DNA from: Bacteroidota bacterium
Lineage (GTDB): Bacteria; Bacteroidota; Bacteroidia; Flavobacteriales; Weeksellaceae
Direction of reading: 5' to 3'
DNA: 5,751 nucleotides
Assembly (NCBI GenBank): GCA_018266965.1
Contig: JAFDZJ010000226.1
Location: forward strand, 1 to 5,751
Of the stretch, positions 1 to 5,110 are shown piece after piece. Each line of letters begins with the position of its first letter. Positions within the stretch are counted from its first letter, which is position 1. The notes under the pieces are model-generated. The model was not told where the DNA came from and ran no database searches. It worked only from the letters and a program-made list of their open reading frames with translations. Position numbers and translations under genes: made by a program.

Positions 1-453
1 TAAGGGAAAGTGTAAAAGCTTTAGTGATACCTTTGGTCATTGCAATAGTAATTCAACTCAGTACGAGAGGAACCGTTGATTCGGATAATTGGTATTTGCG
101 TTTGGCTGAAAAGCCACTGGCGCGAAGCTACCATCCGTCGGATTATGACTGAACGCCTCTAAGTCAGAATCCGTGCTAGAACGCGATGATATTGCCGTAA
201 AAAGCCCTCCTCTAATGTTAGCAGACAACAGTAGGGCAATGCCATATTAGTGTTGCTCCTGGGTCATACCAACTGGGAATGCGAGGCTGGCAGCGAAGTA
301 CGACTGCTGGTGGCGCACCGGTAAATTATAATTTCAAATATTTGAGGGGATAAATCCTTTGCAGACGACTTAAACTAGAACTGGGTATTGTAAACAGTAG
401 AGTAGCCTAGTTGCTACGATCTGTTGAGATTAAGCCCGTGTTCAGCGATTTGT
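1..453 (+). rRNA. Large-subunit (25S/28S) rRNA gene, 3' terminal segment, partial at the 5' side
   Basis: This is the 3' end of the cytosolic LSU rRNA, the catalytic RNA of the 60S ribosomal subunit. Diagnostic stretches are the sarcin-ricin loop at 60-71 (AGTACGAGAGGA), GCGAAGCTACCATCC at about 123-137, and CTGAACGCCTCTAAGTCAG at 148-166. Further matches are GGGGATAAATCCTTTGC at about 346-362 and GATTAAGCCC followed by GATTTGT at the end. I set the 3' end at 453 because yeast 25S ends in the same GATTTGT. A variable helix lies around 191-240 (ATTGCC at 191-196 pairs with GGCAAT at 235-240), as expected for a 3' expansion segment. The wording near 340-453 is closest to fungal LSU as I recall it. 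From about position 36 onward the match to the conserved core is good. Bases 1-35 do not show the expected conserved segment upstream of the sarcin-ricin stem (see findings). Transcription would be by RNA polymerase I as part of the rRNA precursor. Confidence 0.95.
60..71 (+). other. Sarcin-ricin loop of LSU rRNA
   Basis: The universally conserved AGTACGAGAGGA is present in full. In the ribosome this loop binds the elongation-factor GTPases and is the target of alpha-sarcin and ricin. The flanking TTCAAC (53-58) can pair with the GTTGAT downstream to form the usual stem. The intact loop argues for a functional rRNA gene copy rather than a decayed one. Confidence 0.93.
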
Positions 454-463
454 AAACTTTTTA

Positions 464-496
464 GTGTGCATATACACCAATTGTGTATGTGTGCAC
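464..496 (+). promoter_or_regulatory. 3' ETS hairpin, candidate RNase III-type processing site
   Basis: Bases 464-477 pair with 483-496 around a 5-nt loop (CAATT, 478-482). There are 14 consecutive pairs, three of them G-U wobbles in RNA (467-493, 468-492, 471-489). The stem begins 11 nt after the inferred LSU 3' end. In budding and fission yeast an RNase III enzyme (Rnt1, Pac1) cleaves a hairpin just downstream of 25S to release the rRNA 3' end. Position and shape fit that role. The loop is not the AGNN tetraloop preferred by budding-yeast Rnt1, so the enzyme match is inferred. Confidence 0.55.
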
Positions 497-507
497 AACA
501 ATACAAC

Positions 508-596
508 AACACTCTATAAGACAAAACACTCTATAAAAAGAAAGAATAAAAGTACAAAGTACCAATGTACAAGTACAAAAGAAAAACACTCTATAA
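508..596 (+). repeat. Three direct copies of the 12-mer AACACTCTATAA in the post-rRNA spacer
   Basis: Exact copies of AACACTCTATAA start at 508, 525 and 585, between the two large hairpins that follow the rRNA. The interval between copies two and three is A-rich, with short GTAC-containing motifs (551-577). Repeated short boxes 50-150 nt past the LSU end are where Pol I terminator-protein sites (Reb1/TTF-I type) sit in other eukaryotes. This 12-mer does not match any such consensus I know, so the role is open. Confidence 0.6.
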
Positions 597-609
597 AACA
601 ATAAAATAC

Positions 610-664
610 AAGGGGGAGATGCACTAATAGTACACTTATAAGTACTACAGTGCATCTCCCCCTT
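610..664 (+). repeat. Perfect 16-bp inverted repeat (large stem-loop), candidate Pol I termination or processing element
   Basis: AAGGGGGAGATGCACT (610-625) is the exact reverse complement of 649-664. Inside it, TAGTAC (628-633) pairs with GTACTA (642-647) around an 8-nt loop, leaving only a small AA/C internal bulge. The right arm runs into TTTT (663-666). The fold starts 157 nt after the inferred LSU end. A GC-rich stem of this size inside an A-rich spacer is unlikely by chance. It could be a Pol I termination or pausing structure, a second 3' ETS processing site, or the remnant of a small foldback element. I see no flanking duplication to support the last. Confidence 0.75.
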
Positions 665-807
665 TTGCCGTTGGTATCTGGGTGTACTGATGGCTCTTTG
701 GACTTGTGCGTTATTAGCCCTCCCCTGATAGCAGGCGCCCCCATCTTGAACTGATGGCTGCACGTACTTGCTCGCTGTGTAATGTATATATGTGTGGTTG
801 TGTGTTG

Positions 808-815
808 TGACGTCA
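808..815. promoter_or_regulatory. TGACGTCA palindrome no. 1 (CREB/ATF-type site)
   Basis: Exact 8-bp CRE consensus, followed by T as in all five copies in this window. It lies in unique spacer, 550 bp before the second copy. The other intervals are 495-517 bp, so it may mark an older, decayed repeat unit. Confidence 0.5.
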
Positions 816-932
816 TTATTGCTTCATATTGCATGTTTTAATATAAACTCGTTATTGATTCACACTCCTCTCGTGTAGGGCTATCCGGGGGATGCTACAA
901 GATGTCATAATATACGCTGTATAGATAGTAAT

Positions 933-986
933 ATGTGTTTGAATGTGTGGGTGTGCGTGGGAGTGTCTGTGCGTGCATGTGTGAGT
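933..986 (+). repeat. GT-rich, mostly alternating purine-pyrimidine tract
   Basis: The + strand is dominated by GTGT, TGCG and GTGGG with almost no C outside TGC/GCG steps. It is not a clean microsatellite. Alternating TG/CG steps can adopt Z-DNA under negative supercoiling, which builds up behind Pol I. That is a physical possibility, not a demonstrated role. Confidence 0.6.
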
Positions 987-1020
987 CATTGTACATAGAT
1001 AGGTAGTTTATGAATATAAT

Positions 1021-1200
1021 TAGAAAATAATTAAATTAATTGCATAATTATATGGTATGGTCCTTGCCCTCCACTGTGGTCTTTATTTCATCATCACCAC
1101 TCTATTGGTTGTGGAGATACATGCTTGTGATGCCATAGTGAACACAAGTGTCAAAGAGTATATGTACATGTCTATAGTAGTATATATCAATTTTTTTTAT
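1021..1200 (+). repeat. 180-bp direct repeat, copy 1
   Basis: Aligns with 1201-1380 with a shift of exactly 180 at both ends tested. One test is the AT-rich start (AATTAAATTAATTGCATAA against AATTAAATAAATTGCATAA). The other is the internal box TCACCACTCTATTGG at 1094, which matches TCACCACTTTATTGG at 1274. The same box recurs in every 500-bp unit downstream, so this short repeat appears to share ancestry with part of that unit. A run of eight T (1191-1198) closes the copy. Confidence 0.7.
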
Positions 1201-1380
1201 TATAAACTAATTAAATAAATTGCATAAATAGAATGTAGAGACCTTCTCCATCTCAGTAACATTCATTTCACTATCACCACTTTATTGGTTGTGAAGATAT
1301 ATGTATTTTAAGTATCACCTATAGTGTAATGTACTTGTCTATGTACCCATGTATCGATGACGTCATAATAGTGTGATGGT
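1201..1380 (+). repeat. 180-bp direct repeat, copy 2, merging into the 500-bp array
   Basis: Similarity to copy 1 is clear to about 1350, including the late TAGTGTAATGTACTTGTCTA region. Near its end it carries TGACGTCA (1358-1365), which copy 1 lacks. That site is 73 bp before the first GCGTTTAAAG, matching the 75-bp spacing in later 500-bp units. The edge of this copy is therefore also the edge of the larger array. Confidence 0.65.
1358..1365. promoter_or_regulatory. TGACGTCA palindrome no. 2 (CREB/ATF-type site)
   Basis: Exact palindrome 73 bp upstream of the first GCGTTTAAAG (1431). It is in phase with copies 3-5. Confidence 0.5.
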
Positions 1381-1664
1381 GTCATGACCCATTAATGAAA
1401 ATAACGCGCATTAATATTACAAACATTTCAGCGTTTAAAGTATGTCATTTGGATCATTACCCGCAAAGTTAGCCTAATTACAACTATACAGGGGGTATAT
1501 CAATTAGGACTTTTACCCCCCACCATAGAAGTACATAAGCTCAATTAGGAAATATACGCACACGGTATAAATTATCATTCTAGAACGATAGAGGGGTTCA
1601 AGACAAACTCAGGGATACCTCATTCATCATCATCACTCTACTGGTTGTGGAGATACATGTAGGA

Positions 1665-1716
1665 ATACCCCCATACCCCCCCTCTGCCATAGGTGGTGGG
1701 GTGGGTAGGGGGGTAT
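1665..1716 (+). repeat. C-run/G-run hairpin of unit 1
   Basis: ATACCCCC (1665-1672) pairs with GGGGGTAT (1709-1716). The interior has a 7-C run (1676-1682) facing GGGG and GGG runs (1698-1701, 1703-1705). It is the longest and most G-rich version of the hairpin seen in all four units. Closely spaced G-runs could also form a quadruplex-like fold, although only three runs of at least three G are cleanly separated. Confidence 0.6.
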
Positions 1717-1815
1717 ATATAGTATGTTCATATACACCCAAACATATACAAACTATATATGCATAGACTCAGCATTTAATTCTCTATCATTCCCCCTCAT
1801 AAAATACCCATTTTT

Positions 1816-1847
1816 GCTATCCGGGCAAAAAAGTTGATAGTACTATC
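1816..1847 (+). promoter_or_regulatory. CCGGGC core plus 12-bp perfect palindrome, unit 1
   Basis: GCTATCCGGGC is followed by an A-run and AGTTGATAGTAC (1832-1843). GATAGTACTATC (1836-1847) is a perfect palindrome. The block is among the best conserved parts of the unit, which suggests a protein-binding site. No known factor consensus is recognised. Confidence 0.5.
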
Positions 1848-1873
1848 TATATATACCTATTCGAATTTTTTCA

Positions 1874-1881
1874 TGACGTCA
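1874..1881. promoter_or_regulatory. TGACGTCA palindrome no. 3 (CREB/ATF-type site)
   Basis: Exact palindrome 75 bp before the start of unit 2, followed by TCGGGGA as in copy 4. Confidence 0.5.
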
Positions 1882-2173
1882 TCGGGGAATAGAGTGGTGA
1901 TGTAATTAGGTATGGGAACTGATAGGTATTGTCATTGTGTAGGTCCCAGCGTTTAAAGTATGTCATTTGGAGCATTACCCACGGAGATATCCTAATAACA
2001 ACTATACAGAGGGGATATGTCTTAATTGACCATAGAAGTACATGTACTCAATTAGAAAATATGCGCACAAGGTATGGATTATCATTCTAGAAAGGTAGAG
2101 GGGCTCAAGACAAACTCAGAAATACCATTCCCACCATCATCACTCTATTGGTTGAGGAGATACATGTACTTAT

Positions 2174-2200
2174 ACCCCCACTTATATAGAGAGAGGGGGT
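2174..2200 (+). repeat. C5/G5 hairpin of unit 2
   Basis: ACCCCC (2174-2179) pairs with GGGGGT (2195-2200) across a 15-nt AT-rich loop containing CTTATATAG. Its sequence is the same as the hairpin of unit 4, the other type B copy. Confidence 0.6.
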
Positions 2201-2310
2201 GTGACCACCACCATACTCATACTAAAAGTCATCCAAACATATACAAACTATATATGCATAGACTCAGCATTTAATTCTCTACCATTCCCGCACATAAAAT
2301 ACCCAATTAT

Positions 2311-2342
2311 GCTATCCGGGCCAAAAAGTTGATAGTACTATC
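2311..2342 (+). promoter_or_regulatory. CCGGGC core plus 12-bp perfect palindrome, unit 2
   Basis: GCTATCCGGGCC is followed by AGTTGATAGTAC (2327-2338), with the perfect palindrome GATAGTACTATC at 2331-2342. The palindrome is identical to that of unit 1 although the unit bodies are of different type. Confidence 0.5.
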
Positions 2343-2368
2343 AATAATGACACTTTCGAATTATGAAG

Positions 2369-2376
2369 TGACGTCA
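2369..2376. promoter_or_regulatory. TGACGTCA palindrome no. 4 (CREB/ATF-type site)
   Basis: Exact palindrome 75 bp before the start of unit 3. Confidence 0.5.
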
Positions 2377-2410
2377 TCGGGGAGTAGAGTGGTGTCTTAA
2401 CCACATATGC

Positions 2411-2427
2411 ACATTGATGCGCAATGT
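2411..2427. repeat. Small inverted repeat ACATTG/CAATGT
   Basis: ACATTG (2411-2416) and CAATGT (2422-2427) flank ATGCG. The same hairpin sits in the same place before unit 4 (2928-2944) but is absent before unit 2. Confidence 0.5.
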
Positions 2428-2692
2428 AATTACCTACCGTTGAGTGTTTAAAGTATGTCATTTGAGGCATTACCCGCGAAGTTATTCTAATTACAACTAT
2501 ATCACCACTTTTTCAATTGAGACTTTTACCCCCCACCATAGAAGTACATTAGCTCGATTAGGAAACATACGCACACGGTATATGATATTGATATACAAAT
2601 ATAGAGGAGCTCAAGACAAACTCAGAAATACCCCATTCATCATCACCACTCTACTGGTTGTGGAGATATAGGTACATATACCCCCACTCATA

Positions 2693-2718
2693 TACCCCCA
2701 ATAGGTTATGGGGGGGTA
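2693..2718 (+). repeat. C5/G5 hairpin of unit 3
   Basis: TACCCCC (2693-2699) pairs with GGGGGTA (2712-2718) around AATAGGTTATGG. A second C5 run lies just upstream (2681-2685), so alternative pairings with the 7-G run are possible. Stem pairing is kept while the loop differs from units 2 and 4. Confidence 0.55.
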
Positions 2719-2827
2719 AGACCACCACCATACTCATACTCATACACCACCAAACATATATAAACCATATATGCATAGACTCAGCATTTAATTCTCTATC
2801 ATTCCCGCACATAAAAAACTTATTTAT

Positions 2828-2860
2828 GCTATCCGGGCAAAAAAGTTGATAGTACCAACT
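2828..2860 (+). promoter_or_regulatory. CCGGGC core plus AGTTG/CAACT inverted repeat, unit 3
   Basis: GCTATCCGGGC is followed by AGTTGATAGTAC (2844-2855). The sequence after the shared 12-mer is CAACT, not TATC. The GATAGTACTATC palindrome is lost, but a new 5-bp inverted repeat, AGTTG (2844-2848) with CAACT (2856-2860), appears at the same spot. Confidence 0.5.
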
Positions 2861-2885
2861 ATAATGACACTTTCGAAAAAAGTAA

Positions 2886-2893
2886 TGACGTCA
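2886..2893. promoter_or_regulatory. TGACGTCA palindrome no. 5 (CREB/ATF-type site)
   Basis: Exact palindrome 75 bp before the start of unit 4. Unit 4 itself has lost the equivalent site. Confidence 0.5.
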
Positions 2894-2927
2894 TCCGCAA
2901 ATGACACCGCGTCATAACCACATATGC

Positions 2928-2944
2928 ACATTGATGCGCAATGT
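2928..2944. repeat. Small inverted repeat ACATTG/CAATGT, second copy
   Basis: Same arms and loop as at 2411-2427, within a longer conserved junction block (ACCACATATGCACATTGATG). Confidence 0.5.
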
Positions 2945-3185
2945 AATTGTGTAAGTCCCAGCGTTTAAAGTATGTGAATCCAAGCACTACCCACGGAGAT
3001 ATCCTAATTACAACTATACAGATGGTGAATGTCTCAATTGACTATAGAAGTACATGTACTCGATTAGAAAATATACGCACAAGGTATGGATTATCCATCC
3101 AGAACGAAAGAGGGGCTCAAGACAAACTTAGAAATACCATTCCCACCATCACCACTCTACTGGTTGTGGAGATACATGTACTTAT

Positions 3186-3212
3186 ACCCCCACTTATATA
3201 GAGAGAGGGGGT
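3186..3212 (+). repeat. C5/G5 hairpin of unit 4
   Basis: ACCCCC (3186-3191) pairs with GGGGGT (3207-3212) with the same loop as unit 2. A further GGGG run follows (3217-3220). Confidence 0.6.
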
Positions 3213-3322
3213 AAGAGGGGTATATATGAGACACTCATACACCCCCAAACCCCAATAAACCATATATGCCTAGACTCACCACACCATTGCCTACCATTCC
3301 CGCACATCAAACGCACACTTTT

Positions 3323-3356
3323 GCTATCCGGGCCAAAAAAGTTGATAGTACCAACT
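3323..3356 (+). promoter_or_regulatory. CCGGGC core plus AGTTG/CAACT inverted repeat, unit 4
   Basis: GCTATCCGGGCC is followed by AGTTGATAGTAC (3340-3351) and CAACT (3352-3356), as in unit 3. It is conserved although the rest of this end of the unit has drifted. Confidence 0.5.
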
Positions 3357-3359
3357 ATA

Positions 3360-3402
3360 ACAATGACACCACCCACCCACACCCGCAACACATACACTTA
3401 GC
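3360..3402. other. C/A-rich junction between the two repeat arrays
   Basis: Bases 3362-3400 are almost pure A/C on the + strand (ACACCACCCACCCACACCCG). They occupy the place where units 1-3 carry TGACGTCATC. The CCCGCAA near its end may be what remains of the ATCCGCAA that follows TGACGTC in unit 3. This is the likely recombination border between the 500-bp and 173-bp arrays. Confidence 0.5.
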
Positions 3403-4611
3403 GATACCAATATGTGAACCAGTCATATATACTATATGCCACGCATGCGCACAGCATTGTCACAATCCATACAATGTATCCACACCGATTTTATATGCCC
3501 CACTCACCATTTTCATATTGTATCACAGTGGTGAATGTTCACTTAATAGTTGACTCTCAACTATCACTATGCCCTGATACCAATATGTGAACCAGACATA
3601 TATGTTATATGCCACGCATACACACATCATAAACCACATCCATACATTACATTCTTATCAATTTTATATGTCCCACTCACCATTTTCATATTGTATCACA
3701 GTGTTGAATGTTCATTCGTACTTAGAGTATCAACTATCACTATGCCCTGATACCAATATGTGAACCAATCGTATATGTCATATGCCACGCATATGTGCGT
3801 GCTATACACAGTCTGTACATTATATCCACATCAATTTTATATGCCCCACTCACCATTTTCATATTGTATCACAGTGTTGAATGTTCACTAATAGTCAACC
3901 ATCCACTACGACATTGGCCCTGATACCAATATGTGAACCAGACATATATGTTATATGCCACGTATATGAGCGTACTTGCCACAATGTATACATTACATTT
4001 GCACCGATTTTACAGACACCATTCCATTATTTCATGGTGTATCACAGTGTTATATGACAGTGCTATGCGTACTATCAACTACCACTCTGCCCTGATACCA
4101 ATATGTGAGCCAGACATATATGCCATATGCCACGCATATGGGCGTGCTACACACAGTCTGTACATTATATTATCATCAATTTTACAGACACCATTCCATT
4201 ATTTCATATTGTATCACAGTGTTATATGACAGTGCTATGCGTACTATCAACTACCACTCTGCCCTGATACCAATATGTGAACCAATCATATATGTCATAT
4301 GCCACGCATATGAGCGTACTTGCCACAATGTATAAATTACATTTGCACCGATTTTACAGACACCATTCCATTATTTCATATTGTATTAGAGTATTCAATG
4401 TTCATTAATACTTTGAGTGTCAACTATGACTATACCCGGATATCCACATATGAACCAGCCATATATGTCATATGCCACGTATATGGACGTACTTGCCACA
4501 ATGTATACATCATATCCACATTGATTTTACAGACACCATTCCATTATTTCATGGTGTATCACAGTGTTCAAAGTCAACACATGAGTTGGTGCACATATCC
4601 CTATTATCCTT
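3403..4611 (+). repeat. Tandem array of seven 172-173-bp satellite-like units
   Basis: Units start at GATACCAATATGTGAACC or a variant: 3403, 3576, 3749, 3922, 4094, 4266 and 4439. Each has a CATATATG-type box, TATGCCACGCATA or TATGCCACGTATA (a variant, TATGCCACGCATG, in unit 1), a CACAATGTATACATTA-like stretch, an ATTTTA box, TATTGTATCACAGTGTT, and a junction with (C)AACTAYCAC before GCCCTGATACC. The array has two sub-types. Units 1-3 read TTATATGCCCCACTCACC (TATGTCCC in unit 2), and units 4-7 read TTACAGACACCATTCC. Unit 7 has CCCGGATATCC at its start instead of CCCTGATACC. Open frames of 66-98 codons run through these units only because the period is not a multiple of three and stops are sparse; they are not genes. 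Confidence 0.92.
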
Positions 4612-4786
4612 GATATCGACCAACAAAAATAATATCAGATATCACTATAAAGCACATGTGATTCATAAAGTACACATTATTTGTAGTCTATACACCTCAA
4701 TTTTATATGCCCCACTCACCATTTTCACATAGTAATTCATGTTCTAACACCCTTATGAGTTAATAGTAACATCACCCCACTTTGGA
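4612..4786 (+). repeat. Decayed eighth unit of the 173-bp repeat
   Basis: Begins GATATCGACCAAC, where GAACC would be expected, and its first half is not recognisable. The second half is clear, with CAATTTTATATGCCCCACTCACC (4698-4720) of the same sub-type as units 1-3. It ends ACATAGTAATTCATGTT, shared with the last compound repeat (about 5384-5400). It spans the 350-bp gap between GAACC boxes at 4452 and 4802, twice the normal spacing. Confidence 0.7.
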
Positions 4787-5110
4787 CCTATTTTTAGACA
4801 TGAACCAGTCATATATGCCATATAAGCGGTATGCACATACATTCCCCCTCTTAATACCTTGCTCCAATAAATTTTCCAGCAAAAAAATACCACCTCTCAA
4901 AATTGGTATAAATATATTGGTGAGTCAACAGTACTATACCCTTTTGCCCGGATATCTCAATATGAACCAATCGTATATGTTATATGCCACGCATACAAAC
5001 ATCACAACCCCTACCCATACAATGCATTTGAATCAATTTTACCGACACCACTCCTATATTTCACATTGTATCACAGTGTTCAAAGTACACATCTTATATA
5101 TATCATGATG
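4787..5110 (+). repeat. Compound 322-324-bp repeat, copy 1 (D half plus 173-type half)
   Basis: The D half (about 4787-4950) starts ATTTTTAGACATGAACCAG. It contains CACATACATTCCCCCTC, an A-run, and TTGGTATAAATATATTGGTG, and ends AGTACTATACCCTTTTGCCCG. The second half (4951-5110) is a 173-type unit starting GATATCTCAATATGAACC, with TATGCCACGCATAC, TTTTACCGACACCACTCC and TTGTATCACAGTGTT. D begins like a 173-type unit (GAACCAGTCATATATGCC) but its middle is unrelated. It resembles the CATTCCCCCTCATAAAATACC of 500-bp unit 1, so it may be a chimera of the two families. Confidence 0.78.

Larger units (their letters stand above)
665..1020. other. Unique spacer with a GT-rich tract; no gene
   Basis: No RNA or protein gene is recognisable. 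ACTGATGGCT occurs twice (686-695, 750-759), too short and isolated to interpret. A TGACGTCA palindrome lies at 808-815. At 881-889 CTATCCGGG matches the core of the element found in each 500-bp unit, but without the flanking palindrome. The stretch looks like a degenerate approach to the repeat arrays. Confidence 0.7.
1431..1948 (+). repeat. 500-bp IGS repeat, unit 1 (type A, 518 bp)
   Basis: Starts at GCGTTTAAAGTATGTCATTT. Ordered landmarks are ACCCGCAAAGTTA; a C-rich TTTTACCCCCCACC box (1511-1524); CCATAGAAGTACAT; TCATCACTCTACTGG (1630); a C-run/G-run hairpin (1665-1716); the conserved ATATATGCATAGACTCAGCA block; CTATCCGGGC with a palindrome (1816-1847); and TGACGTCA (1874). Type A is defined by the C-rich box and by 199 bp between the unit start and the CACT box. 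It shares these with unit 3, not with its neighbour unit 2. No coding potential: frames do not persist between copies. Confidence 0.88.
1949..2443 (+). repeat. 500-bp IGS repeat, unit 2 (type B, 495 bp)
   Basis: Starts GCGTTTAAAGTATGTCATTT but continues ACCCACGGAGATATCCTAA. It lacks the C-rich box of type A, having CTTAATTGACCATAGAAG instead, and reads TACATGTACTCAATTAG and GCGCACAAGGTATGG. The unit start to the TCATCACTCTATTGG box (2137) is 188 bp, and that box to GCTATCCGGG is 174 bp. Both values recur in unit 4. GCTATCCGGGC and the palindrome follow at 2311-2342, then TGACGTCA at 2369. Confidence 0.88.
2444..2960 (+). repeat. 500-bp IGS repeat, unit 3 (type A, 517 bp)
   Basis: The start is slightly changed (GTGTTTAAAGTATGTCATTT). 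Then follow the type A landmarks: ACCCGCGAAGTTA, the ACTTTTACCCCCCACC box, the AGCTCGATTAGGAAA block, and 199 bp from the start to TCACCACTCTACTGG (2643). The hairpin, ATATATGCATAGACTCAGCA, CCGGGC core (2828) and TGACGTCA (2886) follow in order. It lies 1013 bp downstream of unit 1. Confidence 0.88.
2961..3390 (+). repeat. 500-bp IGS repeat, unit 4 (type B, truncated)
   Basis: Starts GCGTTTAAAG with type B landmarks: ACCCACGGAGATATCCTAA, CAATTGACTATAGAAG, GCACAAGGTATGG, and 188 bp to TCACCACTCTACTGG (3149). It lies 1012 bp downstream of unit 2. Divergence grows after about 3230: the ATATATGCATAGACTCAGCA block is eroded, although the CCGGGC core survives (3323). The TGACGTCA position is replaced by a C/A-rich stretch. 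The unit fades out near 3390, at the border with the 173-bp array. Confidence 0.82.

Noticed and set aside
610..664. Terminal inverted repeats of a MITE or transposon
   Set aside because: The arms are only 12-23 nt apart with no internal sequence for an element, and I see no target-site duplication outside them.
705..750. tRNA-like gene around the GC-rich stretch
   Set aside because: No cloverleaf can be drawn, and the A- and B-box promoter sequences are missing.
461..834. Overlapping minus-strand open frames of about 100 codons
   Set aside because: They run through the post-rRNA hairpins and low-complexity spacer. The proteins are Cys/Phe-rich with no family resemblance, and the two frames overlap almost completely.
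1692..1713. Canonical G-quadruplex in unit 1
   Set aside because: Only three runs of at least three G are separated by loops. The last run of six cannot be split into two runs with a loop, so the standard four-run pattern is not met.
2074..3553. Open frames of 63-95 codons in the 500-bp repeats, some with similar peptides (for example GAQDKLRNT in two copies)
   Set aside because: The shared peptide simply reflects the tandem DNA repeat. The frames have different starts and ends in each copy, the other two copies do not preserve them, and there is no expected codon bias.
3403..4611. CRISPR-like array
   Set aside because: The units are contiguous 173-bp monomers with divergence spread throughout, not short identical repeats with unique spacers, and the context is eukaryotic rDNA.
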